Assembly (NCBI GenBank): GCA_001643675.2
Contig: LSRY02000057.1
Span: 436,501-500,500 of the forward strand
Source of the DNA: Monocercomonoides exilis
Taxonomy: Eukaryota > Preaxostyla > Oxymonadida > Polymastigidae
Direction: 5' to 3'
DNA length: 64,000 nucleotides
The position numbers were made by a program, and so were the translations under genes. Below, in pieces: positions 1-10,170 of this stretch; the first letter of the stretch is position 1, and each line of letters begins with the position of its first letter. Below the pieces are notes generated by a model, which ran no database searches, was not told where the DNA came from, and saw nothing but the letters and a program-made list of their open reading frames with translations.

Positions 1-229
1 AATTGATTTTGTTGAAAAAACATTCCATATTAATGAAAAGAAGAAAAAGAAGAACAATGAATAGAAAAATTTTCAAAAATAGACAAAGAAATTTATTTGT
101 TCATTAACAATGAAATGATATCGAAAGAATTGCAAATTGAACAAAATCGAATGATCATTTTTCAAAAACTCAAAGAGTTGATATTTAATTTCAAAATATG
201 GTTTGATCAATCTTTTTTATATTTCCAGA

Positions 230-3200
230 ATGAATACTGTTGCTTTGATTGAATGTTTGATTATTTTAGTATTCGGAACAAATGCGATTGAAGAAACAAG
301 TAAGGAATACACTTTATTCCATGTTCTTATTTCATCAAAAAGTCATATTTTGGAGAAATGGAGTATTGTTCAAATGTTATGTGAAATACATAACTCATCA
401 GTCGAATTCAAGGGGATATTGTTTGAAGGAGCAGATGATTTTGTAACTTTCGATATTGGAGCTAAATCATTCCTGCAACTTGATGACTGCATGTTGATGA
501 GAAAAAGAGGTTTCAATAAACATTTTGTCTTCAATGAAGGGACATGTGAATTGACAAACACCACTTTGAACATCGAAAAAAGAGACTATAATTGTGATAT
601 GACAATGATGAGTCTTGTGAAGATGGAAGGAGATGATTCATCGCTGCTTGTAAGAAACAGTGAGTGGAAGAACATTGTGTTTTGTGGGAGTGGAAGCATT
701 TTGAGAAGTGGAAAAGGAAGTTTTGAAGGAATCAAAAACTGTGTTTTTTCAAACATCACAATGAAATTCATTAAAACTGATGAAATGACATTTGAGAAAG
801 TGACAATGATGAAAATGAGCATTACGGAGGATTGCAGTGTTGAAAGTTCGATGAATGTGCTGGAGGGAGGGATTGTGAGTGGAACAGAAGGATCCATTGC
901 ATTTTCTTGCAACAATTGCACATTCTTCAACAATAAAAGAGTGGATTGGAGAATGGGAAATACAGAAAGAAATTCAACCACAGAAACACAGACATATAAG
1001 AATGCTGAATGGAATGAATGCTCAGCTTCTTGTGGAGGGGCACTGTATGTGCATGACAATTCAAGTGCTACGCTGACTGTTGAGAATTCCTCTTTAGTGA
1101 AATGCAATGCAACTTCAACGAAAGGAGGAGGAATTTATGCATTTAATATTGCAAAATGTTCATTAAAATCTTGTTTTTTTGAAAAATGTATATGTTTCAA
1201 GGAAGATGGAGGGAGTGTTGAAATGGAAGGAATTACGATGCAAGTATTTGTTGAGAATAGCAAATTCAAAGATGGGTGGGCTTTCGACGATGCTGGAGGG
1301 CTTTGCGTTTGGAGATGCAAAACAATAAATTCAAACGATTGCATTTTGGATTGTCTTTTTTCTAATTGCAGCGGGCATAATTCTCAAAACACTGATGGAG
1401 GAGCATTGATTCTTTGGAGTATGGTTGAAAAAATTATAATAAAAAATTGTTTTTTTCGAGATTGTCAGTCTTTATATCATGGTGGTGGACTCAGTCTTCA
1501 AACCGTCGGATTTGGAGGAGAATTGATTTGGTTTTGCATTTTTCACAACAACTCAGCAACATATGGAAATGATATTTTTGTGGAGGATAACTCCACAAAT
1601 TCTCAAGTTGCTTTCTGTTATTCGACACGAATAGAAGGAGTAAGATATTACGCAGGAGGAGATAAAAGTTATTGGCTTCCAAACAATGGAGGGAGAAAAA
1701 GATTTGTTGCTTCAGTTCAAACACAGCCAAATGCAAAAGACACATTCAGCTGTGGATTGAATGAAAGCTGCTCATGCTTCACAATCAGCCATTGCCTTTC
1801 CCAAATGATTTCTGGATTTGTGGAGGAAATCAAGGTGTTGAGTGGAACAGTTGTGGAAGGAAAAGGAGTTGATATTGGGGAGAAAACAATCTTTGTGAAT
1901 GGAGTTTCTCCAGCTGGCTCAGCCATTGAAACACAATTTGAATCAAATGGACTGAGCCTGTTTTGCGTTGGAACAGGGGAGTTGACTGTGAGTGATCTGT
2001 CAGTGGTTCACAATTCGTCACTTGAAAACAACCGAAGAAGCATATTGTTTGAGGTTCAAGGGGCTGGAGGGATCAATTTGGAGAGATTGAATATTTCAAT
2101 GGATGCAGATCATTCAGAAGAGAGGAGCATTCAGAACTCGCTTGTGAAGATGGAAGGGGGAAGTTTGAAGATGAAGGGTGTGAGATGGGGACAAACATTC
2201 AGCACCACAAGTGCGATATCTCTGCCTCAAGGATCTTCAGTTTCATTGTCTCTGGATAACTGCACATTCAGCAACATTGTGAGGACAACAGCAGGATCAT
2301 CGCTGATGAATGTGGGTGAAGGGTCATATTCAATAACTCTTGATGGATGCACGATTGATGGCTGTGGGAGTGAAGACTCTGAGTTTGGAGGAGGGATGAT
2401 GATTGAAATGGGGAATGTTGGTTCATTGACAATGAATGGAGGTATTGTGAGAAACTGTTATGCCTCGACTACTCAAGGGAGAGGAGGAGGGGTTGGGCTG
2501 AAAGTGAGAGATATAAATGTAGAGTTTCTTGTTTCATCAGCATTTGAGGGGAACAGAGCCAAATGGGGAAGTGACATTTTTATTGACTCAATCGATCTGG
2601 AAACAACAGCAAAAAGTGGGAAAATCGCTTCGTTGACTGATTCGTTAGAGACGAAGAGCAAAATGCAAGGATTTGAAAATGGAGATGAATCGTTCCCAAT
2701 TCCACTTTGTGTTTTTTTGTGGAATAACTTTTCTGCGCCAGCATTTGTTGGAGGAGGATCACTGAGCCATGATTTTTCGATGTGTGGATTTAAAGAGTTT
2801 CCATGCTCCACGATTGAGAAGGCAGCATCAGTCCACTTTGAAGGGAAGAAAAAAGACATAACCATTTTTGAATCATTTGCCTTTGAGGATGAAGTGAGCT
2901 TGAGGACAGATGAATGGAACATCAAGGCAAATCAGAATGAAATGAAATGTGGTGTTGCCGATCTGACAGATGGAACGCAAAGCGGATTGATTGAGAACTC
3001 AGTTTCTGTGTCAATGACCAGCATTGTATTTTCTTTGATTCAATCGCTTTCATCTCATGAAAGTGTATTTGAGTGTCATTCAGGGAAACTCACACTGAAC
3101 AAATGTGGGATGGAAGGAGGCACTGATTCTATTTCAACAGTGTTTGTGAGTGTTGTTGGAGGAGCTGTGGAAGTGATTGAGTTTTCAACAGTGAATATAA

Positions 3201-6200
3201 AAAAAGGAGATTCATCGTTTTTCATTGTTGAGGGAAGTATTAATTCAAGGCCTTCACTGAATATAACAAACAGCGATTTTGGAGAAATCACATTTGGCAA
3301 TGGATGTGTTGTTGAGTGCCACAATGGAAATATCGAGAAGATAACAGGATGCACATTTTCATCGATTACTCGTTCGAAGGGAAGTGGAGGGTGCATCAGC
3401 ATAATGAATGGTCATGATGGAAGCGATTACAAAGCAGAAATAAATGACTGCACATTTGAAGGGTGTTCCGTTGAAGGAGAGGAAGAAGAGATTGGAGGTG
3501 GTGCATTCTTTTATAAAGCATCCACAAATACGAATCTGTTGATGAGCGAGTGTGAGTTTTATTATTGCACAGCACTGCACGAAGGGGAAGAAGTTGGATA
3601 TGGAGGAGGAATAATGTTGAACTTGTTGAGTGAAATGGGCGAGGCAACATTTGTGATATCTTCTCCAACTTTTTCTTCTGACAAACAGAACAATGCAAAA
3701 TATGGAAAAGATTTGTTTGTTTCATCTCTATCGCTTATCAGCAGCATCAAGAACGAAACGCTGCCATTTGTGAAAGATAGACTGGAGATACTGACCGAAG
3801 ATTCGATGAAAGGGTATGATGGAGGAAACAGAGAGTGTGCAATCCCACTGATCTATTTCTGGAAAGAGGTTGGGTCGAGTGTATTTGTTGCAGAGGAAGG
3901 AAACAATGTGGTTGTGTGTGGGCTATTGGAGTATCCGTGTGGATCTGTTGATTATGGGATGAGGAGAGGGGGTAGTTTGGGGATTGAGTCGATTGCCATT
4001 CAGGGGACTTGTGATGTGAGGACTGAAATGAGTGTGAGTGGGATGAGGCTGGAAGGAACAAATGGCGAAACAGACAAAATTCAATTTGTGAAAATAATTG
4101 AAGGAGACAAGGATGCTGTTGTTGAATGCAAAGGGGTTGTTCAATTCAAAGAAGTGGGGATTCTGATCCCTAGTGCCTTCGATAACGAGGCAAACATCCT
4201 CGTCCAGACAGGTACAGATGCAATCAAAACGACTATTGCAGGATGTTCAATTCACATAAGTGACAATGCTGAAGGTGAATTGACATTTGTATTGATAAGT
4301 GCCACAAAAGGAATTGTCGAGATTGAAAAGACAAAGATGGCAGGGTTGGCATCAATGCATGAGATAATGAGCATATCAGTTGGATGTGTGATAACCGTGA
4401 GCGATGTTTCCTTTGAAGAAATTTCATTGAGCAGGAAAAGTGCAATTGTGATGAATGAAAATGAGATTCCAGAAAATGGAAATGATAATGCAGAAGAAGA
4501 GTGGAATGTTCTGTTTGAGCAATGTTTATTTTTGAATGTGAAGCACAGCGTGTTAAGCAATCCTTCATTGCTTTTCTGTGATGTACCGAATGAAATGAGA
4601 TTGAAAATGGAGAATTCGACAATTGATAAATGTGGATCGGCAAGCTCGAATGAAGGAGGATGCATGTTTTTCCTTCTCGATGAGAGAGGGGGACTGGAAA
4701 TGAATCACACAAATGTGACAGAATGTTTCTGTTCGAACAATGGGAGAGGCGGAGGATTGTTTTTAAAAACACAGAGTGTTGCAAAGAAGTCTTTGCCATT
4801 TGTGCTGTCGAACATCACATTCAAGGAGAATGTTGCATTGAAAGGGAGAGATGTGTTTGTGAAGAGCATAGACCTTGACTCGCAGATAAGTGAATCACAG
4901 TTCCTGATAAACTTTGGGGAGCCATTTGTGAAGGAGCTGGCGATATGGGGGTGCACAGCAGACGATTATGGGGACGAAGAGGATCTGTTGGGGAGGGTGT
5001 ATGTGTTCAGGAGCGAATTCATATTTGTGTCATCGATTGTGGGAAACAGTAGCAACAGCAAGAACTGTGGGGAAATGAAGAGTGCATGCTCATCGCTGAA
5101 TGTTGGGGTGAGCCACATCATTCCATCGGATTATTCGCAGCTGCTGATATGGAATGAGACAATATTAGCTGGTTCATGCTCAGCTCAAAAGGTGACAATC
5201 AAGTCGATGGAGGCAAGCAGGAATGCTGAGATAAAAGTGAATGAGATGAACTTGGCTGGTGAAGGAGCTGTGACGACATCAGAGTCTGTTAGAATTGAGA
5301 AAGTTTCATTTGTTTTTGGTGTAATGCAGAATGTTGTCTGCTCGTGCTTAATACACCAATTGAATGGATCTCTAATTCTCGAATCTGTTTCATTTCTATC
5401 GGAGAGTGGATCATTGGAGAATTCACAAACCCTTTTTGACTTTTCTCTGCTGGTTGTTGAAAATGGGATATTTGAGGCAGATCGATGTAGCATTGGGTAT
5501 TTGGAATTCTCAAAACCAATGTTCCAGATATTGTGCTCAGAAAGAGCAACATTTGAAGATCTGACTGCTTGCAATGTCCAGTGCACAAGCTCAGTGATTG
5601 AATGTGGAAAGAGTGAGAAAGTGATAATTTCAAAGTTGGCAGTCACAAATATCTCTTTGCAAAATGAAAGTCTAATTTCATTTGAAAATGGCCATTCTTC
5701 ACTCGTTTTATCTTTGACGTTATCATCATTCTCAAACATCAGCCGGCTGTCTTCTGGGCCTTGCATTATTTGCACAGCTCAGCACATGACTAACTTTGAG
5801 ATGTGCAACTGTTCTTTTCATAAATGCACATCAGAGCCATCAAAGGGGAGCCAAGTGGCAATCGCTTTGACTGAGAATATCTTGATGGATTCGTGCACAT
5901 TTGAAGGAAACCTGGCTGATAATACCGAAGAAATAAATGGCGTTGGTAATAAGATCTGTCAGTGGAATGGTTCAGTTGTTGATTTTTCTAGCAGTTCCGT
6001 GATGATGAAAGACACAACAATCTGCAACTCCTCAAAGGGAGGGATGACTGTGAGCGGAGGAAATGTGATGATTGAAAAGGGGGAGTTTGTGAATAATAAT
6101 CCATCTATTGATAGATATCCATCATTGAGAAGAAACATTATCTGTTCAGATTCTGGAACATTGAATGTGATGAGTTTGAAAGGTGGAGATGGATTGAAGG

Positions 6201-8008
6201 ATAATACCTCACTTTGGATGTCGAATGATGGGTGCAGCTTTGAAGGGATTATTTCTGAAAGAGCATCACCATTCTTCATCCCAGTATTGGAAAGTATTGA
6301 AGAAAATGAGAAAGGAGAAGAAATGGAGGTTGTGTTCAAAGGGAAGCTGCTTCTCCCGTGCAACTTGTCATTCATGATTGTAAAGCAGATGGGCGATGAA
6401 AAGCAGATAGAGAAATATGAGTTTGATGAGAGCGGATATGCATCGGAGACAGAAGTCGAAGGGAGACTGAAAAGGGAGATAATTCGTGAGGCAGGAGATG
6501 AGGCAGAGGTGAGAGTGCTCATTCTGTTTGGAAATGCCAAAAACCCATCATCCACTGATCCTTTCATCCTGAAGAACAGAAGTGAGCCCAAGGCCAATGG
6601 AGATGAAAGGATTGTCGAGGGAGGAAAAGAAGGGAAATCGTATTGGTTGTTGATTGTGATAATCATGGGCATCATATTGTTGATTGTTCTGATTGGATTT
6701 ATTTTATTTATTGTTCGATGGAAGAAGGTCAAGAATGAAGCAGAAGATTTGAGAGAGATTGTGAACGACAACATCAGAAAGGATCCGAAGGCATTTGAGA
6801 TGGTAACGATGGAGATGTCACCTGAGGAGCAGTGGAGGAGAGCAGAAAGAGAAGCCGAGAAGAAAAATGATGAGAGGATGAAGAAGAGGGTGTATGATAC
6901 GAATATGCAACATTCTGAGTCATCAGAGCATCTTCTCTCTGAGAGTGGATCAACTGAATACATCCTTGGAAGAGACTCAGACAAGATTCCTCAATGGATG
7001 CTGGAGAAAGAAGAAGAAGATGATGATATATCGAGAAAGAGAACGCCTTCCCCATCCATTTCATCCACTTCAACATCAGATACGACTGATTCAGATTCAA
7101 CATTTGTTCGAGGAGAGGATCTGTGTCCGACAACCTCGTCGATGTCGAACTTGGTGGATGCAATGGCCTGTTCATCACCACATGAGAAGCTGATTGTGGA
7201 TCTGAGGGATTCGCTGTTCATGCTTCTTCATGGGAGAAATGAGAAAAAAGAGATGGCGATTGGAAGTCTTCAAGAGAGAGAAATGACAGCTGCCCAGATC
7301 CTGTTCTGGGTGGCTAATCTCGCCCTTCACTCGTTTGATGAAATGGAAAACCCTCTTCAGTCGCTGGGCAGTCTGAGTCCGCACATTGTGCTGTTCTCCG
7401 AGCACATGGTCATCTGCATTGCCATGCACTCAGATTGTTCATCAGACTCAGACACTTCGTCCTCCATATCTTCATCAACAGTTGTGACATCAGCAAGTGA
7501 TGATGAAAGCGACTCTTTGCCCTCATCTGCCTTTGAGGATGATGAAGACAACAGAAAGGAGTGTTTGCGATGGAAGGCACCAGAGCTGCTGAATGGGACA
7601 AAAAAGCATGCAACGAAAAAGACGGTGGTGTTCTCGATAGGGATGATGCTGTGGGAGTGTTTGACGCTGCAGATTCCGTTTGGGGAGTATGAGGCTGAGA
7701 CAGCTGGAGAGAAGATAAAGAATGGGGAGAGGCCAGGAATGGAGAGCATACGTGGATCAGAGATGTGTGAAGCGGTGGAAAACGGGTTGGATGGAGATCC
7801 AGAAAGGAGAGCATCGTTGATGCAGGTGAAGCGGTATCTGGTTGGGCACTTGCCATCGGGGTACACGATGGCGACAGTGTCAGATGCAATTGCATATTGT
7901 GAAGGGTCGGAGGAATGCGGGTCAGAATACATTGAGCGGAGCGGGGTTATTGTGAAGCTGCATTCTGGATCTGAAAGCGAAATACAAACAAGAGAAAGCA
8001 GTGGATGA
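230..8008 (+). CDS. Giant surface protein: beta-helix ectodomain, one TM helix, degenerate kinase tail
   Basis: An uninterrupted frame of 2,592 codons before TGA. I start at ATG 230 because the nine upstream codons begin with TTG and the ATG opens directly into a hydrophobic signal peptide ending near GTNA (residue 19). The ectodomain (about 20-2135) is Cys- and Gly-rich with many repeats of the kind GGALYVHDN, GGGIYAFN and GGGLSLQT, followed by NNSATYGNDIFV-like units; these resemble the GGA(I/L/V)/FxxN repeats of polymorphic outer-membrane-protein type parallel beta-helices. One hydrophobic helix lies near 2138-2161, followed by basic RWKKVKNEAED. The cytoplasmic tail ends in a protein-kinase C-lobe (RWKAPELL near 2446, then VFSIGMMLWECL and IPFGEYEAE). 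The glycine loop, VAIK lysine, HRD (replaced by GSLSPH near 2380) and DFG are not visible, so I infer a pseudokinase. A membrane receptor or adhesin is plausible; the ligand is unknown. The last four fifths is duplicated in inverted orientation downstream. Confidence 0.85.
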   Translation: MNTVALIECLIILVFGTNAIEETSKEYTLFHVLISSKSHILEKWSIVQMLCEIHNSSVEFKGILFEGADDFVTFDIGAKSFLQLDDCMLMRKRGFNKHFVFNEGTCELTNTTLNIEKRDYNCDMTMMSLVKMEGDDSSLLVRNSEWKNIVFCGSGSILRSGKGSFEGIKNCVFSNITMKFIKTDEMTFEKVTMMKMSITEDCSVESSMNVLEGGIVSGTEGSIAFSCNNCTFFNNKRVDWRMGNTERNSTTETQTYKNAEWNECSASCGGALYVHDNSSATLTVENSSLVKCNATSTKGGGIYAFNIAKCSLKSCFFEKCICFKEDGGSVEMEGITMQVFVENSKFKDGWAFDDAGGLCVWRCKTINSNDCILDCLFSNCSGHNSQNTDGGALILWSMVEKIIIKNCFFRDCQSLYHGGGLSLQTVGFGGELIWFCIFHNNSATYGNDIFVEDNSTNSQVAFCYSTRIEGVRYYAGGDKSYWLPNNGGRKRFVASVQTQPNAKDTFSCGLNESCSCFTISHCLSQMISGFVEEIKVLSGTVVEGKGVDIGEKTIFVNGVSPAGSAIETQFESNGLSLFCVGTGELTVSDLSVVHNSSLENNRRSILFEVQGAGGINLERLNISMDADHSEERSIQNSLVKMEGGSLKMKGVRWGQTFSTTSAISLPQGSSVSLSLDNCTFSNIVRTTAGSSLMNVGEGSYSITLDGCTIDGCGSEDSEFGGGMMIEMGNVGSLTMNGGIVRNCYASTTQGRGGGVGLKVRDINVEFLVSSAFEGNRAKWGSDIFIDSIDLETTAKSGKIASLTDSLETKSKMQGFENGDESFPIPLCVFLWNNFSAPAFVGGGSLSHDFSMCGFKEFPCSTIEKAASVHFEGKKKDITIFESFAFEDEVSLRTDEWNIKANQNEMKCGVADLTDGTQSGLIENSVSVSMTSIVFSLIQSLSSHESVFECHSGKLTLNKCGMEGGTDSISTVFVSVVGGAVEVIEFSTVNIKKGDSSFFIVEGSINSRPSLNITNSDFGEITFGNGCVVECHNGNIEKITGCTFSSITRSKGSGGCISIMNGHDGSDYKAEINDCTFEGCSVEGEEEEIGGGAFFYKASTNTNLLMSECEFYYCTALHEGEEVGYGGGIMLNLLSEMGEATFVISSPTFSSDKQNNAKYGKDLFVSSLSLISSIKNETLPFVKDRLEILTEDSMKGYDGGNRECAIPLIYFWKEVGSSVFVAEEGNNVVVCGLLEYPCGSVDYGMRRGGSLGIESIAIQGTCDVRTEMSVSGMRLEGTNGETDKIQFVKIIEGDKDAVVECKGVVQFKEVGILIPSAFDNEANILVQTGTDAIKTTIAGCSIHISDNAEGELTFVLISATKGIVEIEKTKMAGLASMHEIMSISVGCVITVSDVSFEEISLSRKSAIVMNENEIPENGNDNAEEEWNVLFEQCLFLNVKHSVLSNPSLLFCDVPNEMRLKMENSTIDKCGSASSNEGGCMFFLLDERGGLEMNHTNVTECFCSNNGRGGGLFLKTQSVAKKSLPFVLSNITFKENVALKGRDVFVKSIDLDSQISESQFLINFGEPFVKELAIWGCTADDYGDEEDLLGRVYVFRSEFIFVSSIVGNSSNSKNCGEMKSACSSLNVGVSHIIPSDYSQLLIWNETILAGSCSAQKVTIKSMEASRNAEIKVNEMNLAGEGAVTTSESVRIEKVSFVFGVMQNVVCSCLIHQLNGSLILESVSFLSESGSLENSQTLFDFSLLVVENGIFEADRCSIGYLEFSKPMFQILCSERATFEDLTACNVQCTSSVIECGKSEKVIISKLAVTNISLQNESLISFENGHSSLVLSLTLSSFSNISRLSSGPCIICTAQHMTNFEMCNCSFHKCTSEPSKGSQVAIALTENILMDSCTFEGNLADNTEEINGVGNKICQWNGSVVDFSSSSVMMKDTTICNSSKGGMTVSGGNVMIEKGEFVNNNPSIDRYPSLRRNIICSDSGTLNVMSLKGGDGLKDNTSLWMSNDGCSFEGIISERASPFFIPVLESIEENEKGEEMEVVFKGKLLLPCNLSFMIVKQMGDEKQIEKYEFDESGYASETEVEGRLKREIIREAGDEAEVRVLILFGNAKNPSSTDPFILKNRSEPKANGDERIVEGGKEGKSYWLLIVIIMGIILLIVLIGFILFIVRWKKVKNEAEDLREIVNDNIRKDPKAFEMVTMEMSPEEQWRRAEREAEKKNDERMKKRVYDTNMQHSESSEHLLSESGSTEYILGRDSDKIPQWMLEKEEEDDDISRKRTPSPSISSTSTSDTTDSDSTFVRGEDLCPTTSSMSNLVDAMACSSPHEKLIVDLRDSLFMLLHGRNEKKEMAIGSLQEREMTAAQILFWVANLALHSFDEMENPLQSLGSLSPHIVLFSEHMVICIAMHSDCSSDSDTSSSISSSTVVTSASDDESDSLPSSAFEDDEDNRKECLRWKAPELLNGTKKHATKKTVVFSIGMMLWECLTLQIPFGEYEAETAGEKIKNGERPGMESIRGSEMCEAVENGLDGDPERRASLMQVKRYLVGHLPSGYTMATVSDAIAYCEGSEECGSEYIERSGVIVKLHSGSESEIQTRESSG

Positions 8009-8090
8009 AGCAGAATGGAGAGTTGGGGGCAGCCACAGATGAATCACTTGAAAAGGGAAAAAGAAAGAAAAACGTTGGCATATTTCTCGG

Positions 8091-8096
8091 AATAAA
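8091..8096 (+). promoter_or_regulatory. Candidate poly(A) signal AATAAA of the plus receptor gene
   Basis: AATAAA lies 82 bp after the TGA stop of the receptor gene. Its mirror image TTTATT at 12042-12047 is placed identically behind the minus copy. The call rests on the motif and its position only. Confidence 0.5.
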
Positions 8097-8117
8097 GAAT
8101 GATTGGAGATTAACAAA

Positions 8118-8208
8118 AAATTAAATGGTGCACTATTCTTAATTTCGTTGGATTTATCCAAGCAAAAAGCGAAGGGCAAAGGCATTTGCAAAAGGCACCA
8201 TTTAATTT
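8118..8208. repeat. 91-bp hairpin with 14-bp perfect stems in the 3' flank
   Basis: AAATTAAATGGTGC at 8118-8131 is matched by its reverse complement at 8195-8208, enclosing a 63-bp loop. It could be a 3' UTR hairpin or the remnant of a very small inverted-repeat element. Its mirror copy lies at about 11930-12020 in the other arm. Confidence 0.6.
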
Positions 8209-9972
8209 TGATTAATTAATTATTATTCAAACGCACTTTTTTGTTTTGTTGAGCAAATTACAGATAAACTTTTTGTTGAAGGAAAGTTTGTGTGTGTGCC
8301 AAGACATTTTCCAAAACTTCTCGCTGGTGTTTTCTGGCATTCGTATCAAAGCAGCAGCTAATATGTGCGATTATTTTAATCACTGAATTACTTTTTTCTC
8401 GCTAATTTTGTCTAATTGCATCCTTCTAGCACATAATTTGGATAATTCAATATGCTGTGTGTGCTTATATTTAAATAATAATCTTTTTTGTTTCTCAAAA
8501 AGATTTGATTGAAGCTTGTTATTTCGAATTTAAAGCTATCATAACACCATTTCCAATAAGACTTTTTTTATTCCTTTTTAAAATAACTATTCTCTCATAT
8601 ATCTGCTTTTTGTCATTGCCATAGTTTAGTCTAAAAATGAAATCTAAATAATTATATGCAATAGTTTCTGCTTAACCTCCTATTTTCTCTCTTGAGAAGC
8701 AGATTTTTCGTTTTTCAGGTATGCACAAAAGTTATTCAAAATCAAAAAAAAACTTTCAAACAAATTCGAAATATTTGACAATAATCAAAAAAGCAACTAA
8801 CGTTTATTAAATAGAGATTAGAACATTTTGTTCTTGTGATTAAAAAAAATAATTAATTCATTATTTATTAACCACATAAAAAATAATTCCAAATGGAAAT
8901 ATTTGTGTTTATAATAGGGCTCACTTTTTATGGAGCATTTCCTTTATTGACATTTTTTATTTATATTTGTCTGTTAATTACAGAAAAGAATGTAATGGTT
9001 TTCAGCATATATATAAACATTTCAGATATATCTTCCACAATTTATCAACAATTAGTTTTGGGAAAGGGTCACTTATTGACTCCTTCTTATTTTGCACTGA
9101 AGACTTAAATAGTTTTTATTATTTGATATTTCATATCGATTTTTTGAATTTGAGATTGCGCGAATATATGGGTGATTGCTTTTGATATCACATGTTTTCA
9201 ATCAAAATTTTTGATTTGAAGAATTTTTGTATATTAATGAACGAACAATGAAAAGTGATTACGCCTTTTTGTGATAATTTTATCATGAACAAATCACAAT
9301 CAATGGTTTTAAAAACAATTATTATTCATTCAACATTCGAATAGTTAAGTTCTTGTTAAAGACAAAATACATTTATTCAAACAACTTTTCGAAAAAAGTT
9401 AAGATTTCAAAAATAATCGCACACATGTCAAAATGCCTTTGGATCAATAAATCTGATTCTAATGGAAACTTATAAAAGTATCAATCTTCAGAATGGATTG
9501 AGCTGCAAAACCCTCGTCAGCCTTCAAACATTTATCAACGATTTCATTGTTCGAATGATTAGTAATTTCTTTATGAAAGGTCAGTAATTTATCGGTACCC
9601 AAAAAATTAATCGGGACCTAAAATTTCTGGCTCCCAAGAGCACTTTTAGAAAAAAAATAAAATAACAGAAAACCTTCAAAATATTTTTATTTTCTTTTCC
9701 TGAAAATATTTTTTCTTTTTTTTTTTGAATTTTAGTGAAAAGATCTCGAATATTTTGTTTCATTTTTAAGATCAATGACTTGCTCACTTTTCAACGAGAT
9801 TTTTGTTTTGAGTGTCCTGAGTGTTGTTATTACCATAGAACTTGACTATTTAATACTTTTATTCATCTTATTTTATTAAACACTTCGCTTTTTATTGTTA
9901 TTTTGCACATTTTCATATATACAGATGAAATTTGAATGAACATTAAAGTTTGCAATTGTTTTTTTAATGTGT

Positions 9973-10170
9973 ACTTCAATTGATAATATATTAATATATA
10001 TGTCAATCTTTCAAATTTTGAAACTAGATTATTTGATTTGAAATAATGAAACAATAAAAATAAAATACAAGTATATTTGAATTACAATCACTTTATAAAA
10101 AAATAAAAGATTTTTTTCCTTTAGCATTTCTCAATTTGTTATAAATTTTCAATTTTTCATCAATTGATGC
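9973..10170. other. 198-bp spacer at the palindrome centre
   Basis: Unique AT-rich DNA between the arms. Both edges keep weak residual symmetry (TCAATTGAT occurs about 4 bp inside each edge), so the true symmetric unit may once have reached further in. No gene seen. A loop this short between 8-kb arms should be prone to cruciform extrusion or fold-back in sequencing reads. Confidence 0.85.

Larger units (their letters stand above)
1699..9972 (+). repeat. Left arm of an 8.27-kb palindrome
   Basis: This stretch reappears as its reverse complement at 10171-18439. Paired coordinates sum to 20143 near the centre and to 20137-20139 through the genes. The outer edge lies inside coding sequence: the first mismatch is at 1698 (A against T). 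The inner edge is at 9972, after which similarity fades within about 15 bp. It holds codons 490 to 2592 of the receptor gene and about 2 kb of AT-rich 3' flank. Where I compared the arms, differences were only homopolymer lengths, with no substitutions. Confidence 0.93.

Noticed and set aside
203-229. Upstream extension of the plus receptor frame
   Set aside because: The extension begins at TTG, not ATG, and includes a TTTCCAG that may be a splice acceptor. ATG 230 leads straight into a signal peptide.
5959-6984. Antisense ORF of 341 codons inside the receptor gene
   Set aside because: It is a shadow of the coding strand; Ser/Phe-rich composition follows from Glu/Lys codons on the sense strand.
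8893-9185. Two overlapping hydrophobic ORFs and their mirror copies at 10958-11250
   Set aside because: Short, AT-driven, no domain, no splice continuation. The apparent conservation is only the palindrome.
9581-9787. Lys-rich ORF with mirror copy at 10356-10562
   Set aside because: AAA/TTT-rich composition and no start context or homologue. Duplicated only through the palindrome.
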